Origin: Tricholoma matsutake | Taxonomy: Eukaryota; Basidiomycota; Agaricomycetes; Agaricales; Tricholomataceae | Assembly (NCBI GenBank): GCA_026075535.2 | Contig: AP026549.1 | Coordinates: forward strand, 3,348,001 to 3,412,000 | Length of the DNA stretch: 64,000 nucleotides | Reading direction: 5' to 3' | Shown here: piece by piece, positions 55,206 to 64,000 of the stretch | Layout of the letters: each line of letters starts with the position of its first letter | Numbering within the stretch: the first letter of the stretch is position 1 | The notes under the pieces: generated by a model | Told to the model about the DNA's origin: nothing | The model's database searches: none | The model's input: the letters and a program-made list of their open reading frames with translations, nothing else | Position numbers and translations under genes: made by a program

Positions 55206-57009
55206 TGGACAATTATGAGTCAAAAATCATGTTAATAATCTGAGTCACCTTGACCATGATGTTATTGAGGGTAATTATGGGTTGATTATGGGACATGATT
55301 GTTTTGACAGATCTATGACATGGGCTAGTGGGCCATTGCTGCACATGGCAGGTCTGAGTTCTCTATTGGGCAGGCACTTGGCTGTAAATTGCACAAATCA
55401 CTGTGCTAAGATGTTGTTGTTGTAGTGGATGCCATGCCAATGACTGGCCTGTAACCATTCCATCGTGGAACCAAGTCCCAGAAGCCACTGAAATGTGTGT
55501 GGTAAAATGGTTATGTACATAACACATTACACCTCTCAATGTATACCCTCTTTGTGTGTTATCAGCAAACTCTGGAAATCCTTGTAGAGACTGTGGAGAC
55601 TATAGAGACTGGCAAGGGGGTGGCGGGACAGGAATTTTTCATATGACGTCGGTTTCTATTTTTTCACGGCTCGCCAGACCCCCACCCCCCTCCCCCCTCC
55701 TCCCTCCTGCCATATATGGTATGTTTCGATCATGTGCATGTCATCAATCAAACATCAAACAATGAACATACTATTTCCCATGGACCCGTAGCATCTGACG
55801 CAATGCACTGCTTCTCTATCCCATCTCTGGCTTTACTTTTTCTTTTGTGTTCATCACTATAGGATACACCTCCAAACAAATAACAAATCGACGCCCATCC
55901 TAATCGCTTACAACTCCTCGGAACGGACTTTTTTTTCTATCATGATACGTGAATGGAACCCGAGGTCGACGTCAACCACAACCAAATATGCCTCGCCTAC
56001 TACTAGTATGTCTGCCTCCTGCTTTACCTTTATCCGCCATTCCAGCAATGGCTGCCATGTCTGCTTACCTTCACGGGGCCTCACTGTATGTACCATTTGT
56101 CCGTGGGGACTCTCTGTGATGTTCGATGAGCATGGTTCACTACAACCAAATCAATAGTAAGAGCAAAATGTACTGATTGACTAGCAGGAACTTGGCCAGC
56201 ATGAGGACCCCTCAAGGATGCGCATGTGGATGGACAGCTGGGATAGGTTGAGGAGGTCGAGTTATCTGTGTGCTTATGAGACCAACCTTGGGAATTTGAT
56301 GAGCATTGCACTCAGACAATACAGAGTGTTTTGGATACGCGCTCGCAGACACTTGTGGGATTGTTAGTGCATGCCTACAGGGGACTGAAAGCGGGAGTAC
56401 TTATGTACTATGTACTAGCAAGAAACCAAAATGCAATGAACTGAATGTAGAAAACATTAATGTGGCAGCAAGGTTTAGCTAGGGTCTGAACCTACTGCGT
56501 ATAGGCTGCAAATGAGCACGTGCAGTATCTGGTTACTACTAGTACTAGGGATGTTGAAATATGGCACTGCGCTTGGTGCCTGTGCTTGGATTAAGGTATT
56601 CAGCACCCAACGATGCCCATCAGCATCATTTTCAGCATGGTGAAAAAAAATTTCAGCCTCCAGCAGGACCCCCCCCCCCTATGTCTGGTCCGGGATTCCC
56701 ATTCCACCACCCCCTTGGAGACTGGAGACTTGCTGTAGACACCATAGACATCATAGTTATCTGGGAGTTTTTTTGTAATAAATTGGTAGCAAACCTGTAG
56801 ATATTGTAGACAGTTTGTAGAACCCCAGGAGGGTACTGCCAGCAAAACATCAGCAAAACTCAAACCCTCTGAAGTCCCAATGAATTTGAACTAAGATTTT
56901 GAATGCATACAGTGTACATCAAATTACAAACTAGTCGTACAAAATAAAGCTGCCCCCCTGTACATGGGACACAGCAGGTGCTAGGTAATGAAAACCGCTG
57001 TGCTAGAGA
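55206..57009. other. Interval with an inverted repeat and no recognised gene
   Basis: CAAGGGGGTGGCGGGACAGG (55613) and its imperfect reverse complement CCATTCCACCACCCCCTTGG (56699) could be arms of a TIR element, but no target duplication was identified. C-runs lie at 55680-55700 and 56670-56680. Minus frames at 55908-56096 and 56081-56311 have ordinary composition but no motif I know. Confidence 0.4.
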
Positions 57010-57680
57010 GTGAGGCAGCAGGCGTATTTGCAGGGTGGCCATCAACCAATGGTGACACACCCAACTGCTGGGTGTTCACCCCACCCATTCACCCCCCTTG
57101 TTTTGTTCCTTTTCATTGTGGCTGAGACACACACACAATCTGCTTGTAGGTGTGGGGCCCCTCCCCAGCATCATTCCCTCACCTCATGGTGCCGTCCCCC
57201 TCATCTGTCTTTCATAGTCCTGTGCACCTGCAGCATCCACCCTGTGAGCAGTTGCTCACAGCAGTGGTGTTGTTGTTGTTAGTGGCATTGGTGGGTGCTT
57301 GTAGGTACAGGGGCACGTGCTTGGTGCCCTCCATCCTTGTTGTGCCTAGTAAGGGTGGCAGTGGCAGTCAGTGTCAGGTGGCAGGTGTACAAGGTTGGGG
57401 TGTGTACCTTGTGGGTGCCCTGCTGCACATGCCTCCTGGTGTTCCCCCCTGTGTGGTGTTGCTGTCAGATTGCCACTTCATTGTCCACCTGGCAAAAAGG
57501 GGCTTGAAGCAGTGGCATGGATGGCTGGGCATAAGTATGCCATTTTGGGGTTGTGAAGTTTGTTGTTAGCCTAATAAAAACAGTTAGTTAGTTTGTAAAA
57601 CAAAGAACATAGAGAAGAAAAAACTTACCTGTGGCCCAAACAACATTTATCATCATTTGGCTGCTTTGTGTGTGACACAG
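57010..57680 (-). repeat. Hairpin-intron cassette, block VIII
   Basis: On the minus strand, CAAATGATGATAAATGTTGT plus TTGGGCCACAG is followed by GTAAGT (57630), AAACTAACTAAC (57590) and TTATTAG (57571). A palindrome CTGTGAGCAGTTGCTCACAG lies at 57241 on the plus strand. Only one of each module is present. Confidence 0.65.
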
Positions 57681-58304
57681 TTCATGTTTGGCCCTACTGG
57701 TGGTGTTGCCAGATATTTGGGTTGTTGCCACTGTCATTGTCATTGCCACTCATGGGGTGGTGAGGTGAAGGTCACGTCATTGTCATACTGAGTTAGTTGA
57801 TGTTGATGCCACATCATAATCATGTGATATTTCAATCGGAGAATGAAACAAGTATAAAGTTGTGAGACTTTACAAATTCTTGTTTTTCAGTCTTTCCATT
57901 CCCCACCACCCACCTGTCCTCAAGTCCTTCCTCATTCTTGTCAATATGCTTGCTGACTTGTGAAGTACTTGTAAGACCACCTGGTCTAGTTTTTGTCATT
58001 TCTAGCTAACAATTTGTAGGCTACCATGTAGACCTTGTTGCTTAAAAGCCCAATGACCAAGTAAGTGCCTATCTACCTTCTGCATATCTGCTCCACTTAT
58101 CCTCAATTCTTACAGTTAGTTTGTTGGGAATTCTAATGTAGTATAGTCAAAGTTATTTATTTGAATGTAATCTGGCCATTGTATTAGTGCCATGTTTTAT
58201 TTACTGTGTAATGTCAATGATTATGAATGTGATATGGGTTAATTGGATTTTGTCAAGTTCTGACTTGAGCTAGTGGTCTATGGCCTTAGAGTCTGTAGTT
58301 TATA
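57681..58304. other. Interval without a recognised gene
   Basis: AT-rich sequence after the cassette; the segment 57690-57800 still resembles cassette sequence (GTGTTGCCAG, TCATTGTCATTGCC). Nothing else was identified. Confidence 0.35.
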
Positions 58305-60444
58305 GATGTGCAGGGCCCGGCTTGGCTCAAAAGCCAGGGCTTGGGCTTGGCTTGAGCAGGCTCAGGCTTCACTACATTGTGAGCCAGGCCCTAGTAGCAG
58401 GCTCGGGCTCAGCTCAGGCTCGGCTCAGGCTTAGGCTGTGGCTCGAGTAGGGAATCTGAAAAATCATGTAGAGGATACAAATAAAATACCCGGAAACATC
58501 AGTTACTGACAGACTTACCGTAGTTTCAGTTAGACTGGTGACAGATCCCTAGTACATGAGCAAGCATCAATGTATAGGGTCAGAAGGGGTGGTCACGAGT
58601 CTAAGTTTTCAATGTTCAACATTGTCTGGTACTTGCCAACATCAATCAACAAAGTGCTGATGATACTCAACCTGGGAAAACCACCAAAACTGCCAATGAT
58701 ATTTGCACAAGTCAGAGTAAGGGTGCGAGATGTTCCAAATGTTCGTGGTCCAACCTATGGGAAGACAACTAGTTGATACTAGTCATAAAGGTAGTTCTAT
58801 AAGAGAGGAAGGTGTTTGGCGTGGTCTGATGGAGTATTGATTGATATTGAGGATGATCAATGAGATTGATGGTGAACAATGTTTATTGTCGAGGGTCAAT
58901 GTGTGAATTCTAAGGACTTTTGGTGGATTGATAGTATATGAAGGTTATAGCTGATGGCTATGAAGTGTTGGAATGGTTCCTAGTGCTAATCGATAAGAGG
59001 ATCGAGGACGATGATGGTCGCAAAGGTTTCTCATCAATTGAGAAAACTCGCAGAAGCTTAGATTGTCTAGAGGATAGATCTGATTCTTAGAACTTTATAT
59101 AAGATGATAAGTGAAGATGATTTCTTCTATTCTCAAGTAGATACTACAGAGTTCTATATGTTTTAAGAGAAACTTCCTAAAATGGTATAAGAAACATGTG
59201 TAGAACATGAGGCAAAAGATGTGAGTTAAAACACAAGGCTAAAATGAGACTGGAATCCAAACAAGAAGAGATATATCATATGTTGAAGGAGTAATAAAGG
59301 GAAAGAACTAAAAGAGACTGTCCTTTGTATATAAACTGTGCTAAGTCTTGCAATAGTCTGTCCAGTGGGTTCTGTATGTGATAGGGACTTGGAACGAGGC
59401 TGACCTACTATCAGCAGGTTTGAGCACGAGTTGGAATATTCCCTGGAGCATGGTATTCCACCATTTAGATAATGAATGCAGTGCCCGATGTCACTTGTAG
59501 TCTCTTGATGTTGATCAATAACTCTCGACAATGGTCGATGATGGTCGACAATGTTCGATCGCATTCGTGGTTGTTCAAGGTTGATCAGGGATATTCGGTG
59601 TTTGTTCAGAGGGATCTTAGGGGGTTTCGAGGTAGTCCTAAGGTTGTGCGATGTGGTTTCTCAGTACGATCAATGTTGCTGGTGATGTTTCAACGTGGTC
59701 GATATGATATCGCAATCGATAGATTTGGTCGGGAGTGGTCGCACTGCTTCTGGGACCTTGTGGGAGTTAGCTGATGTGATTAGAATGTGGTTGTAATGGT
59801 GAATCAGCCTTTGAGCCAAGGAGACAACCTATCAGCACATCATTGTTGTCTGCTCAGTAGTGTCATTGCAACGTGGGTTTGCCTTTCTGCCTCTGATATT
59901 AATCCATTTTTGTTCCTTACCTTAGACTATTGCTTTCGAAATATCCCAACAATGAAAATTTCTCAAATGGGACCCCAAGGGCCTTGGTTTGATGAAGCTT
60001 GAATTGTATAGACCACTTCAGGTGTGATTCATTGGAGTTCTTCCTGGTAGGATAGATGCAAGGTATGTCTTTACAAAATGGTTTCCTTTCTTGGCTCACT
60101 GACCTCATTGAGCTAGTCAACATTTTTTCACAAGCTCGAATTTGGACAGACCCAATCTGAACACCCACTTATCCCACTTTCCCAACCCCTACATCATCTT
60201 TGCAGCTCCTGGTAAGCCAGATATTAAGCATTTGCTTACTGCTGTGCCCTAGGAGCTTTGAGTTCATGAGAGGAGGAGTCAAGAGGTGCACAAGTAAAGC
60301 ACAGCCACCAAGCCGGGGCTCGAGGGCTTGGCTCAGGCTTCAGATACATCGAGCCAAGCCCTAGGCCCTACCAAAGCCCCTTCTAGGGCTCGGCTCGGCT
60401 CAGGCTTCCAGGGCTTGGGGGCTTTGGGCTGGGCCTTGCACATC
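58305..60444. mobile_element. TIR element with GGCTCGGCTC-type subterminal repeats, split by a solo LTR
   Basis: Ends GATGTGCAGGGCCCGGCTTG and, reversed, GATGTGCAAGGCCCAGCCCA. Both subterminal regions (58310-58450, 60300-60435) are packed with GGCTTGGCTCAGGC-like repeats in inverted arrangement. The flanks share no clear duplication. A solo LTR occupies much of the inside; no transposase is recognised. Confidence 0.6.
58658..59834 (-). repeat. Solo LTR of the inner gypsy family
   Basis: 1177 bp in minus orientation, TGATGATACTCAACC to GAGACAACCTATCA. It keeps the ~160-bp segment missing from the LTR at 12915. The flanks AAAGTGC and GCACATC share only GC as a direct repeat, so a normal 5-bp duplication is absent. 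Confidence 0.9.
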
Positions 60445-60840
60445 ACCATATGGGAGTACTGCAGTAGAGCTATGGGAGGGTTATACAGAAGATAATCTAT
60501 GGACATTATGGGCTCTATGGGTCACTATGGGCTCTATGTAGCACTGCTGCAGAGTCCCATAGATAGCCCAGGGTTTGCTGATGGTTATTTGCAGTTACAC
60601 TGATGTCTTGTGTCAAAGTTGGTGTAGTACCACCCACTGAAATGCCAGCAAAGGAGGTAGACAATTAAATGTGGCTACTCTGACTTGTAACTGTCTGCAT
60701 ATCTCACAGTGGGATGCTAATTCCTGCTGAAAGTCATCCAAGTGCTCTTGCAAGCTTTGGTTAGGTAATGGGTAAGTTGTGACCAAACATGTGTTGTCAG
60801 TTGTCTCTCATATTGTTGGATGGGTTGCCACTCTGCACCT

Positions 60841-61095
60841 TCACACCCAAGAAGTGATGGGTTGATTATATTTCAAAACATGTTCAAGCACTGATGAAAT
60901 GCTAGTAAAACAGCCAGCATCAGGAAAAAAGCAGCAGTCAACATAGTGCTGGTAGTCCCATTGCTTGCCCCCTATTTTATAGTGCACTGTAGCATCCCCT
61001 GTACACTTGGTAGTGATAGGTAGTAACCTGTAGTTCAATAGCTCCATAGCCTCATAGTACACTGTAGAAGATATATCCAAGTAGCTGCACCTCAT
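60841..61095 (-). pseudogene. Unrecognised coding-like frame
   Basis: 84 codons with non-repetitive composition (MRCSYLDISSTVYYEAMEL, then DYQHYVDCCFFPDAG). The frame breaks downstream where related content seems to continue (LQEHLDDFQQELASHCEICR near 60710). No family recognised; possibly a degraded transposon or host gene. Confidence 0.3.
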
Positions 61096-61937
61096 TACAA
61101 CAGATAAATAGGTAAAAGTTAATTTTCATTCAATCCAAACTACATACAACAAAGTGAGAGTAAGAGTAGAAGTAGCAGCAGGGGCAATACTGAGAGTAAC
61201 AGTAGAAGGGTGAAAGTAGGAGCATGCCCAACCATCTGAGTGAGTGTCAGGGAATCTGGACAAACTGGTTCTGTAGGCATAGGTGTAGACATAAACTGAG
61301 ATGCGGGCACAAGCGAAAATGATACAGTCAGCAGGACAGTCCCCAGTTGAATATCAACAGGATGCAACATACATGCTGCTCATGCAAACCCTCAGCAGGC
61401 ACTTTTATCCTCCCCACCTGGAATGTAACATGTATCCCCTGCTCATCCATGTTTGCATTCATATACACAATTGGCACTGTATGGTCTCACAACAAGGCTA
61501 CACCCATCTGCTGTAGAGCTAGGTTGATTTGTCAGTTTGGGGAATGGAGGGGGGCAGGGGGACTTATGTAGGTGTAGCTCTCAAAACTGAGTTTGGCGCT
61601 GTATTTGAAACAGTTTTTAGCATGTGTGACATCATTAATGTGACAACATCCATGTTCTTAATCATCTATGGGTAGCTCAGGCAGCAAGGATGATGATGGT
61701 TGAGTGATGTTCCATTTGTGTCAGGAAACCAGAGATGTGCTCACCATGCACTTTAGTCAGGTCAATTTAGAGAGCGCAGTGTGAAGCACAGTAGAATGTT
61801 TCATTAGGTATCATCTAGGTCCGAAAGAGTGAAGATAATGGACCTGGGCCCAGGCCCGAGATAATGCTTTGCCCCTGAGGAGAAAGTTCAAACACTTGAA
61901 AGACATCAGCAGCAAACAAGGTCACCATTTGACAATT
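61096..61937. other. Interval without a recognised gene
   Basis: Contains a Leu-rich minus frame (61140-61370) arising from AGTAGCAGCAGGGGC-type low-complexity sequence. No RNA or transposon ends were found. Confidence 0.35.
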
Positions 61938-62867
61938 TCATGATTTGGGTGACTTTGTGTCCATCTTGGCTTGCTTCCTCTCTGTTTCTGCCTCCAGAAT
62001 ATGCAACCACACTGGCGTCATCTTGGCCACAAGTGGCACCATCAGACCATTGATATCCCAGCTTGAAATGAATTCTGGAGATATCTCATTTGGGGCCATG
62101 TACAGCTCTGGTTTTGCATGATCCATCTCTGAATGGATGATTTCTGTGACTAAGTTGATAGCATGAGGGAGCCTCCATTCCTTGATACAGTGAGAGCCTT
62201 TGTTGTTCTTTTAGATAACATCAAGTAGCTCATTGAGCTTCTGGGAATTTTCTTCCTTGTAGAATGCTGTCCAAGAGCTGGCAAACTCATGATTTGAATC
62301 TTCCAGTACAAGTATTAGGAAGTCAGCCAAGGAGACTCTGGCATCAATGAGTAGGTCAAGCCCATGTCTAGCAGTGTGGCTTCTTGACCAGTAGTGTTTG
62401 CATGTTTGAGGAACGGAGAATGCAGGGACCTCATCCCAAAATGTGCAGTTATCTTTATTCCAAACTGAATCATAGGCTAGGGAGTGATTATTGGACATAT
62501 ATGGGCACGTTCCAATAGACAATGGAGGGAGTAAAGAGCTAGAGACAAATCCTGGTGGCAGGATACCATCACTGGAGAAGGTCACAAGGTTGCTAGAAGG
62601 GTCCAATGTTTCATCCTGGGTATGCAGCACAAGTCATGGCATGGAATCAGGCCATCACGATGTAGAACTGGTGGGAGAGAGGATACAGCTCCTCTTTTGC
62701 CTTGGAGGTAGTCATAACAGGTTGACTGGTGACAAGAGTGAGTAATCATGAGCAATATTGTTGGCAAAGGCTTGGTTCTCGAGCGCAGATGTCAAAACAT
62801 CCCAGGGGCTAGAGTCCCCTTCATCCACACCCAGTAGGATGGTGTTTGTGGTGTGAGGAGTCCGTAA
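61938..62867 (-). pseudogene. DUF6589-type protein remnant, N-terminal region
   Basis: Frame 62630-62211 holds YWSRSHTARHGLDLLIDARV and SLADFLILVLEDSNHEFASS, then EENSQKLNELLDVI. Frame 62126-61938 continues EISPEFISSWDINGLMVPLV and TPVWLHILEAETERKQ. This order resembles the region before the DUF6589 domain in a large, transposon-associated Agaricomycete protein family; the C-terminal domain is not found. Frameshifts separate the parts. A copia LTR starts at 62868, next to its presumed 5' end. Confidence 0.55.
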
Positions 62868-63128
62868 TGTGAGGATATTAACTGTGAAGTGGATCCAGGA
62901 TGTGGATACTTGGTCGTCAAGGGCTCAGGCTGACTTTTGGGCTGATTTTCAGTAGGATTTCTTGGGATTATGGAATGGAGTAGAAGTTCTTAGGGATTTA
63001 ATGATGGGTGTTCAGGATAAGGTAGAACATCTCGTATTCTCCTATACTACGATGTACCTATGTTATGATCTATAAATACATCATGTTCTATCATTAAATG
63101 TGATGTGCTAGGATTGACTATCCCAGCA
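62868..63128 (-). repeat. 3' LTR of a minus-strand copia element
   Basis: 261 bp. On the minus strand it starts TGCTGGGATAGTCAATCC after the polypurine tract TTGAGGGGGAG (63129-63139) and ends GTTAATATCCTCACA. Its partner LTR lies beyond the window. Confidence 0.7.
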
Positions 63129-63256
63129 CTCCCCCTCAAGCCTAGCACAGTTGAGTTCACAGGAATGGTTAAATATATAATTGAAAAGTTAAATTTCTCA
63201 CCTTTCAGATGTGTTAAAACCTCTATGTGGTGGAAACCCCCATGGGAAAAACCAAC

Positions 63257-64000
63257 TCACATGTGAGGAAAGCTACTGAGTTTGCACGTTGACTGAATTC
63301 CCATCTCTGCCCTATGTTGTATATATTTAGACCTTGGTAATGCCTTCGTTAACACATCCGCTGTTTGTTCTGGGTCATGACAGTTTTGTATATTGAGTAT
63401 TTTGTCAGTTACTAGACTTTATGATGGGGAATAGTGATATGTTTTGATTGCTGGTGAAATTGAGGGTTGTGCATCAATATTATGGATCCTTCGTTATTGC
63501 CTTTGATTTCTGTTGGTGAATTTTGTGGGAATTCAAGTTCACTGTACAAATTTCTCAGCCATGTTGCCTCATGTCCAGCTTCTGATAGTGCTACATATTC
63601 TGCTTCTGTAGAGGACAATGCTATCATGGTTTGTTTCTTTGATTTCCATGTGATCACTCCCTCTGCTGCTAGAAAAACATAGCCAGTCATGGATTTGAGG
63701 TTGTCAGCATTTGCATATGCAGCATCTGCATATCCATGGAAGAGGTTTTTGGTCTGTGTTTCATCTTGGGATTTTCTGTACATGATCCCAAGAGTTTTCA
63801 TACCTGCCAGGTATCTGAGTATACACTTTATTGCACCATGGTGTTTTAAACCTGGGTTAGTGGTGTAGGTGGCCAGCTTATTAACTGCATAACTTATATC
63901 CGGTCTTGTGGAATTTGCCAAAAATTGCAGACTCCCCAATAATCATGCATAGTGTTGCCTTGACCGACTTGGGGCATTTTTGTATTCTTGAAATAACTTG
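63257..64000 (-). pseudogene. Copia reverse transcriptase end and RNase H, running off the window
   Basis: Frame 63939-63412 has SLQFLANSTRPDISYAVNKL, HGAIKCILRYLAGMKTLGIM, HGYADAAYANADNLKSMTGY, TWKSKKQTMIALSSTEAEYV and EAGHEATWLRNL, a textbook copia RNase H. The adjacent frame finishes ILNIQNCHDPEQTADVLTKA and LPRSKYIQHRAEMG, ending at 63257. Either a frameshift near 63412 or a TAA there divides the two. This is a different copia lineage from the element at 30882. Confidence 0.9.

Noticed and set aside
55613..56720. TIR element between CAAGGGGGTGG and CCACCCCCTTGG
   Set aside because: Arms are imperfect, C/G-rich and lack target duplication; kept only as a note in the interval.
58297..60452. 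Target duplication of the GGCTCGGCTC element
   Set aside because: Flanks AGTTTATA and ACCATATG share no convincing repeat.

Overview
The window reads as a transposon graveyard from a filamentous basidiomycete, probably an Agaricomycete. Evidence: chromodomain Ty3/gypsy and Ty1/copia elements with basidiomycete-style gag and pol, a Plavaka transposase relic next to a TET/JBP-like dioxygenase fragment, a DUF6589-type relic, a multi-intron DUF6533-type membrane-protein gene, and introns of about 50-60 bp. Family names are recognised from remembered motifs; no search was run.

Layout. 1-21.8 kb: one minus-strand Ty3/gypsy element (gag, zinc knuckle, protease, RT, RNase H, integrase, chromodomain) cut by four insertions: an 11.3 kb plus-strand gypsy element (2679-13934), a TA-flanked MITE (14596-15166), a hAT-like MITE (17180-17667) and a 1.3 kb LTR-like insertion (19084-20413). 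The inner gypsy carries a hAT-like element in gag and a four-exon antisense gene between integrase and its 3' LTR. 21.8-30.3 kb: a TIR element, the dioxygenase fragment and a Plavaka transposase split by a composite insertion. 30.65-39.6 kb: a second copy of the 17.2 kb MITE, split by a complete Ty1/copia element, itself split by two hAT-like elements. 40.8-42.7 kb: a TIR element with 14-bp direct repeats and a tRNA-like core, then GH7 and WD40 gene fragments. 43.3-50.8 kb: hAT-like non-autonomous elements and hairpin-rich repeats, ending in a deleted hAT with a transposase fragment. 51.7-53.1 kb: the only convincing host gene. 54.6-64 kb: more TIR elements, a solo LTR, the DUF6589 relic and the 3' end of a copia element leaving the window.

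Several insertion boundaries can be proved from the sequence, because removing the insertion plus one target-site copy restores an open reading frame or a known unoccupied copy. This gives a relative chronology.

The most novel-looking feature is a recurring non-coding cassette. It combines a GGCCCAAAC/GTTTGGGCC hairpin beside a consensus intron (GTAAGT, CTAACTAAC, YAG), arrays of a GAGCAnnTGCTC palindrome flanked by CACCC/GGGTGG, and C-run/G-run hairpins. It appears in at least eight blocks, both orientations, inside elements with different terminal repeats.
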